Below the pieces are notes generated by a model. It had not been told where the DNA came from and searched no databases. It saw only the letters and a program-made list of their open reading frames with translations. Below are positions 1-7,975 of a stretch of 16,348 nucleotides of DNA, one piece after another. Within the stretch, counting starts at the first letter, position 1, and the number at the start of each line of letters is the position of its first letter. The position numbers and the translations under genes are program-made. Origin of the DNA: Bacteroides sp. UBA7335 (GTDB lineage Bacteria; Bacteroidota; Bacteroidia; Bacteroidales; Bacteroidaceae); contig DKPL01000038.1 of assembly GCA_002471185.1 (NCBI GenBank), forward strand, positions 27,970 through 44,317, written 5' to 3'.

Positions 1-33
1 GAAAGCAGGCCTTATTTTTATTGTTATTTCTGA

Positions 34-1305
34 TTACTCGCTAATCGCTTTTTTATAGGCAGCAACAGCCATCTTCTCTGATAGTTGTGCACCAATAAGA
101 CTTGTTTGAGCTTGAATCCACGATAATTGAGCAGAAAGTACATCTACCATGCTTGCATTACCTTCGTTGTATGAATAAGTCACCAAATCAAGATTTTCTT
201 CAGCAATAATCATCGTTTCTTTAGCAGCATCAACTTGTTTGCTGGTTTCAGATAAATTAGTGATAGCGGCCGAAAGTTCTTCATTAATATTATCAACCAC
301 ATAACTTTGCTGTAATTTCTGAATTCCAATATAAGCTTTTTGCTCTCGACTAGTTTTAAAGCGAGCACCCCAACGGAAAATAGGAATAGAAACATTTAAT
401 CCTACAACAGGAGTAAACTTAACATCATAACCCATATTCGGAGTTAACGTTCCCCATCCACCAGCAACATACATACTAATTTGAGGATTGTATTGGCTTA
501 AAGCTGCTTTACGTTGAGCTTCGCTGCGATTGATGTCGACAATTGTACTTGCATACTCAGGTCGTCTTTCAAGTACTTCACCAAGATTTAGTATCTGCAC
601 ACTTTCACATGGCACATTGATTGAGCTTAAACTATCAACAGGAGCATTAGGTGCTATCCCCATCAAAATATTTAATTTTTGAAGTGCAAGTGTATAGTTT
701 TGACGAGCTTTTATCAATTGTAGTTCAGCTTCTTTAAGACGAGTAGAAATCATCAATAAATCGGTACGACTAATTGAACCTAATGTAAAACGCTCGTTAA
801 TAATATCATATTGACTTTTTACAATAGATTGATACATCAACGCAGATTCTAAAGAAGCACGAGCCGATGATGCACTCCAATAATAAGAATCACTTTGATA
901 AATAATTTGATCTAAAGTCATTTCAACACTAAGCTGACTCAACTCTTCGGCATATTTAGCCATTTTATATTTAGAGTTGATTGCTCCTCCCGTATAAAGT
1001 GGCTGCGAAACAACAACCTGTCCTTTATACGTATAATTGCGATATTCACCTACAGGTCCGTTCCATGCATCAAGCTCTCTAAGGTTTAATGTACCATCAC
1101 CAACCAAGTCTACTTGAGGTAAATATCCGGTATGGGCCGCTTTGCGTGCTTCCATACTTCCTACTGCCTGCAATTTTTGTTGCTTTAATAATTGGCTATA
1201 AGCCTCAACACGTTCACGATACGTGTTGAGATCCATATATCCCTCTTGTGCTCCAACATTTAAGCTTAAGCCGAGCAAAATGAATGATAATATTTTGATT
1301 TTCAT
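34..1305 (-). CDS. TolC-family outer-membrane efflux channel protein
   Basis: Outer-membrane channel subunit of a tripartite efflux pump; it should trimerise into a beta-barrel with a periplasmic alpha-helical tunnel that docks on the fusion protein. The 423-residue product begins with a Sec signal peptide (MKIKILSFILLGLSLNVGAQ, cleavage near Ala19-Gln20). It continues with two repeats of the OEP type, rich in long amphipathic helices and with alternating segments such as YTGGAINSKYKMAKYAEEL and FRWGARFKTSREQKAYIGIQ. Length is normal for the family. An in-frame TTG six bases upstream (1309-1311) would add two residues, but the ATG ending at 1305 is preferred because ATG is far more common and the signal peptide is complete from there. 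It is the last gene of the operon, starting 27 bases after the permease stop, so it is presumably co-transcribed. Family assignment is firm; the exported substrate is unknown. Confidence 0.93.
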   Translation of the reverse strand: MKIKILSFILLGLSLNVGAQEGYMDLNTYRERVEAYSQLLKQQKLQAVGSMEARKAAHTGYLPQVDLVGDGTLNLRELDAWNGPVGEYRNYTYKGQVVVSQPLYTGGAINSKYKMAKYAEELSQLSVEMTLDQIIYQSDSYYWSASSARASLESALMYQSIVKSQYDIINERFTLGSISRTDLLMISTRLKEAELQLIKARQNYTLALQKLNILMGIAPNAPVDSLSSINVPCESVQILNLGEVLERRPEYASTIVDINRSEAQRKAALSQYNPQISMYVAGGWGTLTPNMGYDVKFTPVVGLNVSIPIFRWGARFKTSREQKAYIGIQKLQQSYVVDNINEELSAAITNLSETSKQVDAAKETMIIAEENLDLVTYSYNEGNASMVDVLSAQLSWIQAQTSLIGAQLSEKMAVAAYKKAISE

Positions 1306-1332
1306 TTTCAAACTAATTAAATAAATATTCTT

Positions 1333-4300
1333 TTATCCTTTAATTCGATGAATAGCACAATAAGCTACCGGTAGAACAAATAGCGTTAAGATAGAAGCCA
1401 CCAACAGACCTCCCATAATTGTAGCTGCCATACCACCAAACATAGCATCGAAAAGCAAAGGCAACATACCTAAGATTGTTGTACCAGATGCCATAGCCAC
1501 GGGGACAATACGACTTATGGTTGCACTAATAACCGCATCTAATGGTTGTTTTCCTGAGTCCAGTTCAATATCAATCTGATCAACCAATACAATAGCGTTC
1601 TTAATATTCATACCAATAAGCCCTAACAGACCTAGCGTAGCAAAGAAGTCGAATGACTTACCAAGCAACAACAAACCTAATACTACTCCAATAAAGATAA
1701 GAGGCAACATTAAAATAATAACTGTAGGTTTGCGATATGTTCTAAATAAGAATAACAATACTGTGAAAATAAGGAAGAATGTGAGTGGCATATTCTCAGC
1801 AAGAGCTTCGTTTGACTCATCTTGACTCTCACGTTCACCAAAGTATTTCATCACATATCCTTCGGGAATTTCCATATCCTTAATTTGTTCCCATACTTCA
1901 TTAAATGCAGCAATAGCATTGACACCACGGCGAGGGTCACATTGAGCCATCATTACCATTTGTCTGTTATAATCTTTGACATTACTAAACTTATATTGCA
2001 AATCAAAGTTACTAACAATCTGCTCTAAAGTTGTAGTCTCAGTACCTTGACCAAATACAGGTAAAGTACGTAAGTCATTAATTCTAAAAGAATCAACCAC
2101 ATTACTACCTTTTAATAAAATAGGAAGTACTTGATCACCTTCGCGGAATTCGCCCATCGTCATACCATTAGTACCTATCTGAATACTTTGAGCCATGCTT
2201 TGACGAGAAATACCTAAAGGCTGAGCACGCTCTTGACTGTATATAGGACGCCACACTGGTACTTTATTTCCCCATGAACTACGAATATTAATCAAGTTTG
2301 GATTTTGATGCATTATAGCTAAAGCCTTATCAGTAAGCATCACCAGTGTATCAACATTGTTTCCAATAAAGCCAATCTCGATAGCCGCATCTACAGCCGG
2401 TGAAAGCTTAAATAATGAAGTACGAGCAATAGCGTTAGGATAATTAGCCTTCATATAAGAGTCAAAATCCTCTTCTTGAACTTTAGTATCCTTGCTATCG
2501 TGCAATTCGACCAATACATTACAGAAATTTGGTTTTGGTCCTACCGAAGTAGATGCTAGATAATATCTCAACGGTGTACTACCAAATGTAATAGAAACTT
2601 TTTTCACTTCAGGTTGCTTAAGCAAATGAGTTTCAACCGCCTTCATTTCTTCCACTACTTGATTTATACTATAACCATCAGGATAGAATATATCGGCACG
2701 ATAATAAGGCTTATCCATAGATGGGAAGAAATTTTGAGGCATTAACCCCATAACAACCAAAGACACTACAAATAAAACAGCCATAGTACCTAGCGTCAAA
2801 ACTTTACGTCGAACAAGTACCTTTAGAATGTCAGCAAATTTATGATAGAAAGGTTTATCATATGGGTCTTTACCTACATCCTTAGCTTTAGCTTTTAAGA
2901 TAAAGTTACCAAAAACAGTTGTTTGAGAAAGTGCAAGTACCCAACTCAGCCCCAATGATATAGCAAGAACCACAAACAAAGGTTTTACAATTTCAGCCAC
3001 AGCAGATGGTGCTAAATATAAAGGCAAGAATGAGCATACAGCAATAAATGTAGCACCAAGCAATCCCCATTGAGGTCCGGTTGCTCCATCAATCAAAGCT
3101 TTGCGCCTATCCACACCACGAGCTATTGCAATCTGAGCATTATCGGTAACCACAATGGCATTATCTACCAACATACCCATAGCAATAATAAATCCGGCCA
3201 ATGAAGTTCTATTTAATCCAACTCCAACCACCGACATTATCAACAAAGTACCAGCAATTGAGAAAATCAGAGAGGTACCAATCAAGAAACCGGCTCTTAA
3301 CCCCATTACCAACATAATGATGAAAATAACGATTAAAAGAGATTCAACTAAGTTTAGGATAAAACCATTATTAGCATCTCGAGCAATCACATTCTCAAGA
3401 TAAAGTGGTTCTAGTTCAATACCCACCGGTATTAAAGGAAGAATTTCACTCAATTTTTCATCTACGTTAACTCCCGTTTGTACAACATCTCGCTGAGGGT
3501 CAGTTGAAATACCAATACCTATAGCACGCTTGCCATTGACACGCATAATAGTAGAAGGAGGATCAAGATACCCCTTTTCAATCACTGCTATATCGCGCAA
3601 TTTCACTTGACCGGCAGCAGTAGTAATCACTTGATTGCGAATATCATCAATAGCTGTATATGTACCATTTGAAAGAACACGCAATTGTTGAACACCGGCA
3701 TTTACCTCACCAGCATTAATAATTTGATTTTGCGACTGCAACAAGGAGGCTAGCTGTTTTGGGTCAATTCCCATTCCAACTAATTTATTAACAGAGATAA
3801 AAATATTAACAACTTCTGTTTGGGCACCAAAAGTTGCCACTTTCATAACACCATCAGCAGTTACAATCTGTGTTTTAATTCTTTCAGCCCAATTTCTTAG
3901 TTCCTCATAATTAAATCCATCGTCGGCTGTTAAACCATAGTAAATACCAAACACATCACCAAAATCATCAGAAACAGTTGGTGTTGAAGCTCCACTGGGT
4001 AATTGAGATTGAATATTTAAGACCTTACGTCTTAACTCATCCCATTTTTGCGGGATAGTTGAAGCAGCTAAAGATGGTTGTAGTTCAAAAGTAATTTTCG
4101 AAAGTCCATACATAGACTCCGATTTAATTTTATACACACCGCTCATACTTTGTATTTCGCGGGAAATAGGTTCTGTTATCAATCGTTCAACTTCAGCAGG
4201 TTCAGCGCCCGGATAACGAGTCATGATAACCGCAGTTTTTATCACAAAAGGAGCATCTTCCTTTTTGCCTAGCTTGTTGAAAGAAAAAACTCCACCAATA

Positions 4301-4365
4301 AGTAGTACGGCTAAAAAGAAGTATATAACCTTCGTGTTGTCTAATGAATATTTTGCTAAATTCAT
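1333..4365 (-). CDS. RND efflux permease (AcrB/HAE1-like), inner-membrane pump
   Basis: Proton-driven inner-membrane transporter of a tripartite efflux system. The 1010-residue protein has the RND layout: an N-terminal membrane segment (residues about 11-30), a periplasmic porter domain, TM2-6 (about 335-500), then a duplicated second half with a membrane segment near 535, a second periplasmic loop and TM8-12 in the last 150 residues. The TM4 motif is GMLVDNAIVVTDN, with Asp401 followed by Asn402 where AcrB has Asp407-Asp408. The TM10 lysine is kept (NIKNAIVLVDQ, Lys922, equivalent to AcrB Lys940). The start is the ATG at 4363-4365, 37 bases after the stop of the fusion-protein gene. It is a little shorter than AcrB (1049). 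RND family membership is certain. Whether it exports drugs, bile salts, lipids or something else cannot be read from the sequence. Confidence 0.95.
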   Translation of the reverse strand: MNLAKYSLDNTKVIYFFLAVLLIGGVFSFNKLGKKEDAPFVIKTAVIMTRYPGAEPAEVERLITEPISREIQSMSGVYKIKSESMYGLSKITFELQPSLAASTIPQKWDELRRKVLNIQSQLPSGASTPTVSDDFGDVFGIYYGLTADDGFNYEELRNWAERIKTQIVTADGVMKVATFGAQTEVVNIFISVNKLVGMGIDPKQLASLLQSQNQIINAGEVNAGVQQLRVLSNGTYTAIDDIRNQVITTAAGQVKLRDIAVIEKGYLDPPSTIMRVNGKRAIGIGISTDPQRDVVQTGVNVDEKLSEILPLIPVGIELEPLYLENVIARDANNGFILNLVESLLIVIFIIMLVMGLRAGFLIGTSLIFSIAGTLLIMSVVGVGLNRTSLAGFIIAMGMLVDNAIVVTDNAQIAIARGVDRRKALIDGATGPQWGLLGATFIAVCSFLPLYLAPSAVAEIVKPLFVVLAISLGLSWVLALSQTTVFGNFILKAKAKDVGKDPYDKPFYHKFADILKVLVRRKVLTLGTMAVLFVVSLVVMGLMPQNFFPSMDKPYYRADIFYPDGYSINQVVEEMKAVETHLLKQPEVKKVSITFGSTPLRYYLASTSVGPKPNFCNVLVELHDSKDTKVQEEDFDSYMKANYPNAIARTSLFKLSPAVDAAIEIGFIGNNVDTLVMLTDKALAIMHQNPNLINIRSSWGNKVPVWRPIYSQERAQPLGISRQSMAQSIQIGTNGMTMGEFREGDQVLPILLKGSNVVDSFRINDLRTLPVFGQGTETTTLEQIVSNFDLQYKFSNVKDYNRQMVMMAQCDPRRGVNAIAAFNEVWEQIKDMEIPEGYVMKYFGERESQDESNEALAENMPLTFFLIFTVLLFLFRTYRKPTVIILMLPLIFIGVVLGLLLLGKSFDFFATLGLLGLIGMNIKNAIVLVDQIDIELDSGKQPLDAVISATISRIVPVAMASGTTILGMLPLLFDAMFGGMAATIMGGLLVASILTLFVLPVAYCAIHRIKG

Positions 4366-4402
4366 AATTTTAATTTAATATGATAAAGAGCTAAACAATG
4401 GT

Positions 4403-5455
4403 TTAATTAAGCTCTTTAACAGTTTCTCCTTCTACTATTTGGTACACTCCCGCAATTACAACCTTTTCACCTGGTTTTAGTCCTTTAGTGACAAAAGCGC
4501 TAGAATCTCCAGTTGGAGACATCACACTAATTTCACGACGTTCTACCTTATTGCCATTGAGCACCCATACATAAAGTTGTTTACCTTCGTTTTCGCAAAA
4601 TACAGCACTCAAAGGAACCACGCTCATAGACTCTTCAATTAAGGTTCCTACATTAGCAGAAAAATGAATACTACAAGTAAAGCCTGGTTTCACATCATAT
4701 TTAGCACGATCAAATGCAGGATCATCAATTATAATACTTACTGGTATACCTGTTCCATCTGCAGACATATCTAAGTACTCTTCTAAAATAGCATTGAAAG
4801 CTTGTCCTTTATAAGTATCAAACTCTACCATATATTTTTGGTCTTTTGCATGAAGCAAATAAAGATAAGCATCAGGTATAGTAAATTTAATACGAAGTTT
4901 ATTAGTGTTTACTAACTGTACAATTCCTTCTCCTGAATTTACACGTTGATAGTTTTCAGCAATTCGAGTTTCGATTGAGCCATCAAAAGGAGCCAACAAA
5001 CGAGTATCATTCATATTGTTAGTAGATAGTTCAAAAGCCGATTTTGCTTTCTGATAATTAGCCAAACTAATTTCGTAATCTTGTACCGAAACAGCTTGAC
5101 GCTCTAGAAGCCGTTTATTACGTTCAAGTTGAGCAGCTGCAGTTTCATAAGCCGATTTATCAGCAGCGTACTGCAATGCTATATCTCTGGGGTCAATAGC
5201 TGCTATAAGTTGCCCTTTTTTCACTTTCTGACCTTCTATCACTGGAAGATTAATAATCTGTCCGCTAACACGAAAAGCCAGTTTCACATATTCCACTGCC
5301 TCTACGATTCCCGAGAAATCTTTATTTATTTCAGAACTAGATTCAACAGTAGCCGTTTTTACAGGACGGACAAGAGCAGGAGTTTCTACCTTCTTCTGCC
5401 CACATGCTGCCAATGACAATGCAGCAATAAAAGTGATTACACAATTTTTATTCAT
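4403..5455 (-). CDS. RND efflux periplasmic adaptor (membrane-fusion) lipoprotein
   Basis: Periplasmic adaptor that links the RND permease to the TolC-type channel. The 350-residue protein carries a lipoprotein signal peptide with lipobox LAAC (Cys18), so it should be lipid-anchored in a membrane facing the periplasm. The domain order is typical of HlyD/AcrA proteins: a first half-lipoyl segment (about 50-90, with VIEGQKVKKGQLIAAIDPRD), a short coiled-coil hairpin (about 92-150, rich in Ala, Glu, Gln and Lys), the second half-lipoyl segment (LLAPFDGSIETRIAENYQRV), a beta-barrel domain, and a membrane-proximal domain ending in the KGLKPGEKVVIAGVYQIVEGE motif common to the family. It is the first gene of the efflux operon, 37 bases ahead of the permease. 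The -7 element at 5500-5507 is its probable promoter. Confidence 0.94.
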   Translation of the reverse strand: MNKNCVITFIAALSLAACGQKKVETPALVRPVKTATVESSSEINKDFSGIVEAVEYVKLAFRVSGQIINLPVIEGQKVKKGQLIAAIDPRDIALQYAADKSAYETAAAQLERNKRLLERQAVSVQDYEISLANYQKAKSAFELSTNNMNDTRLLAPFDGSIETRIAENYQRVNSGEGIVQLVNTNKLRIKFTIPDAYLYLLHAKDQKYMVEFDTYKGQAFNAILEEYLDMSADGTGIPVSIIIDDPAFDRAKYDVKPGFTCSIHFSANVGTLIEESMSVVPLSAVFCENEGKQLYVWVLNGNKVERREISVMSPTGDSSAFVTKGLKPGEKVVIAGVYQIVEGETVKELN

Positions 5456-5499
5456 ACCTTTTATTTATTAAGAGCCGTTTGTTAATTATTTACGGGGCG

Positions 5500-5507
5500 C
5501 AAAGGTA
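5500..5507 (-). promoter_or_regulatory. Candidate -7 promoter element for the efflux operon
   Basis: The - strand reads TACCTTTG here, an exact match to the Bacteroidetes -7 consensus TAnnTTTG. Transcription would start near 5494-5497, giving a leader of about 40 bases before the adaptor ATG at 5455. A TTTG lies upstream (5521-5524), but only 13 bases away rather than the usual 19-21, so the -33 half is poor. It is identical to the -7 octamer of the LacI-family gene at 10381-10388. Confidence 0.5.
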
Positions 5508-5508
5508 T

Positions 5509-5534
5509 AAAACTAAAATTCAAAAATTAGTTTT
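5509..5534 (-). terminator. Weak AT-rich inverted repeat, possible terminator after GH65
   Basis: AAAACTAA at 5509-5516 pairs with TTAGTTTT at 5527-5534 around a 10-base loop. The stem is only 8 bp, mostly A-T, and lies downstream of the GH65 stop on the - strand, just upstream of the efflux -7 element. It could be a weak terminator or merely chance pairing in AT-rich DNA. No other hairpin was seen between GH65 and the efflux genes. Confidence 0.25.
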
Positions 5535-5561
5535 TCGCATTATATTGATAATAATTAACAG

Positions 5562-7871
5562 TTACTCTATATTGACAGTCAATTCTTTACCTTTACTTAG
5601 TAAATAAACAGTTTTATAAACTTTAATGTTCAACTCATTTCCTTCTAGCAATTTAAATGCAATTTTATCTTTTTTGATTATTATTTTTAAAACTCGCTTC
5701 CTATAATTTATTCTAAAAGCATATTTATCCCACTTTGCAGGTATGATAGGATTAAAACATAGTAAATTATCTTCAACTTCCATGCCAGCGAAGCCTTGTA
5801 CAATAGCCAACCAACTTCCAGGCATACTAGTAATATGTAAACCTTGAGAAAGTTCATTATTATAATCATCCAAGTCTAATCGAGTAGCATGTAGAAATAG
5901 ATTATAAGCTTTTTCGATATCACCAATGCGTGCTGCAAGTATAGCATGAATATATGGAGAAAGCGAAGACTCATGAAGTGTTTTGGGTTCGTAAAAGTCA
6001 AAATTAGCACGAATCGTATTTGAATCAAAGTTGGGGTAATAAAGATAAATACCTAGCAATACATCACTTTGTTTAATGTAGCATGAGCGCAAAATTCTGT
6101 CCCAAGACCAATGTTGATTAACAGGTAGTTCATCAACCGGTATATCGTTGACTGATTTTAATTCTTTATCTAGATACCCATCTTGCTGAACAAATATCCC
6201 CATCTGAGAATCGGTTGGCAAATACATATTTTGAATAATTTGACTCCAAACATCAACCTCTTCCTCTGAGAAATTTAAAGTCTCAACAAGCTTGGTATAT
6301 ACTTCGGGATAACCATTGGCAACATTTTTAATAGAATCAATGGTATATTTTAATGTTTGGATGCATGAGTAGTTAGTATACCAGTTATTATCAACATTGT
6401 TTTCATACTCATTAGGGCCAGTTACCCCTAAAATTACATATTTTTGTTTAGGTTGTGAGAAAGAGACTCGCTGACTCCAAAAACGGCAAATGGCAATCAT
6501 CATTTCTAAGCCATAATAAGCTAAGAAATCAACATCTGCTGTCATGTTTACATATTGTATAATTGCGTAAACGATTATATTATTTCGATGAATTTCTTCG
6601 AATGTGATTTCCCATTCATTATGACATTCATCACCATAAAAAGTAACCATAGGATATAGTGCAGCACCATCTTTAAATCCTAGTTTGGTAGCATTATCAA
6701 TAGCCTTTGAGAGTTGATTGTAACGATATAAAAGAAGATTTTTTGCAGTCTCTTTTGGAGTAGATAGCAAAAAGAAAGGTACACAACATAATTCTGTATT
6801 CCACTGTGTGTTACCTCCGTATTTTTCACCAGTAAACCCCTTTGGACCAATATTTAACCTTGGATCATCTCCTCGGTAACTTTGATTTAGTTGAAATATA
6901 TTAAAACGAATACCTTGTTGAGCTTCAGGATCTCCCGAAATCTCCACATCCTCAGCTTTCCAAATCTCTGCCCATTTGCTGCAATGAGCATGCAAAAGTG
7001 TATCCCATCCTTCTTTTTTTGCATTTATAACCTCAGCTATAGACTGCTCTACAATCACTTGTCTATCGGCATAAAGAGAAGAGAGTACTGAAACATACTT
7101 TACTAAGGTAACTCTATCGTTCGGTCGCACATCAGCACCTGCACTAAACCCTGTCAATTTTTCTTTTTCAATTTTAACCGGACTAGATGCTACTTCATTA
7201 CTATTTTTAAATAGCTGATAAGTCATAGCGCAACACACCTGCGAATCCTGTCGTTTAGTCTGTACCCAAATGTATGAATAATCATTGCTTGTTTCAGCCC
7301 GAAGAGTATCCCACATCTTATCATTAAAGTTCGAACTTTCATGCCTTATATCGCTATTTATATAAGGAACAATCGAAATTTTCCCCTCATAATTTATTGA
7401 AGTCACACTGTACTTAATCAAGCATAAGTTTTGATTATCAAGACTATTTATATGCTCTACATGAATAGATAAGATATGCCCTTTAGGAGAAGTTACTTCA
7501 AAATCACGATATGAAATACCTGAACGCATATCAAGACGTCGTTCAAAGGTATTAATATCCCATAGGGCCAAATCAACTTCTTCATCAATAAGTCGCACGT
7601 ACAGCCCACTCCAGTTAGGAGCATTAGGTATACGCGAAAAGTAGTGTGGATATCCATTTTTCCACCATCCAACCTTAGTCCGATCGAGGTAGCTAACTCC
7701 TGCAACATAAGATCCAGGCAAACTATCACTACTATAGGTTTCTTCAAAGAAACCTCGTTGTCCAAATCGTCCGTTACCTAAACTGAAAATACTTTCTGAA
7801 GCTCTAAGTTTAGTAGCATGAAATCCTTCTTCAATAATATTCCATTCATCAATTCCAAGATACTTCTTCAT
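5562..7871 (-). CDS. GH65 family phosphorylase, probably maltose phosphorylase
   Basis: Predicted cytoplasmic enzyme that splits maltose with inorganic phosphate, inverting the anomeric centre to give beta-glucose 1-phosphate and glucose. The 769-residue protein has no signal peptide and shows the GH65 layout: N-terminal beta-sandwich (about 1-280), (alpha/alpha)6 barrel (about 320-690) and C-terminal beta domain. Visible motifs are GPNEYENNVDNNWYTN, where Glu488 fits the general acid (Glu487 of Lactobacillus brevis maltose phosphorylase, by position and motif); ECHNEWEITFEEIHRN at 415-430; and LHESSLSP at 632-639, the phosphate-site segment shared by GH65 phosphorylases. The length matches maltose phosphorylases (about 750-770). 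A His-Asn-Glu at 417-419 in the substrate loop favours maltose over trehalose or kojibiose, but specificity is inferred. It follows the symporter gene after a terminator-like hairpin. GH65 membership is firm. Confidence 0.9.
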   Translation of the reverse strand: MKKYLGIDEWNIIEEGFHATKLRASESIFSLGNGRFGQRGFFEETYSSDSLPGSYVAGVSYLDRTKVGWWKNGYPHYFSRIPNAPNWSGLYVRLIDEEVDLALWDINTFERRLDMRSGISYRDFEVTSPKGHILSIHVEHINSLDNQNLCLIKYSVTSINYEGKISIVPYINSDIRHESSNFNDKMWDTLRAETSNDYSYIWVQTKRQDSQVCCAMTYQLFKNSNEVASSPVKIEKEKLTGFSAGADVRPNDRVTLVKYVSVLSSLYADRQVIVEQSIAEVINAKKEGWDTLLHAHCSKWAEIWKAEDVEISGDPEAQQGIRFNIFQLNQSYRGDDPRLNIGPKGFTGEKYGGNTQWNTELCCVPFFLLSTPKETAKNLLLYRYNQLSKAIDNATKLGFKDGAALYPMVTFYGDECHNEWEITFEEIHRNNIIVYAIIQYVNMTADVDFLAYYGLEMMIAICRFWSQRVSFSQPKQKYVILGVTGPNEYENNVDNNWYTNYSCIQTLKYTIDSIKNVANGYPEVYTKLVETLNFSEEEVDVWSQIIQNMYLPTDSQMGIFVQQDGYLDKELKSVNDIPVDELPVNQHWSWDRILRSCYIKQSDVLLGIYLYYPNFDSNTIRANFDFYEPKTLHESSLSPYIHAILAARIGDIEKAYNLFLHATRLDLDDYNNELSQGLHITSMPGSWLAIVQGFAGMEVEDNLLCFNPIIPAKWDKYAFRINYRKRVLKIIIKKDKIAFKLLEGNELNIKVYKTVYLLSKGKELTVNIE

Positions 7872-7905
7872 ACGTTACTTTGTGTTTTTAGAGTTATATA
7901 GCGCT

Positions 7906-7913
7906 GAAAGGTA
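7906..7913 (-). promoter_or_regulatory. Candidate -7-like element for the GH65 gene
   Basis: The - strand reads TACCTTTC, one base off the TAnnTTTG consensus and sharing TACCTTT with the two better elements in this window. It lies directly downstream of the symporter terminator, and transcription from it would begin near 7900, about 30 bases before the GH65 ATG. No TTTG is found at the usual -33 distance, so this is only a candidate. Confidence 0.3.
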
Positions 7914-7917
7914 CTAA

Positions 7918-7954
7918 AAAATAATGCACTACAGGTGAAGTAGTGCATTATTTT
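7918..7954 (-). terminator. Strong intrinsic terminator after the symporter gene
   Basis: AAAATAATGCACTAC (7918-7932) and GTAGTGCATTATTTT (7940-7954) form a perfect 15-bp stem with a 7-base loop. On the - strand the 3' arm runs straight into six T residues (7916-7921 on the complementary strand, overlapping the stem base), the form expected of a Rho-independent terminator. It begins 21 bases after the symporter stop codon. The A-rich flank on the other side could allow function in both directions, but no + strand gene ends here. Confidence 0.8.
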
Positions 7955-7975
7955 ATCATTTACTAAACAAAAAGG

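Noticed and set aside
1822..3403. Short + strand open frames within the RND permease gene
   Set aside because: They are antisense shadows of a well-supported membrane protein gene and have no recognisable features.
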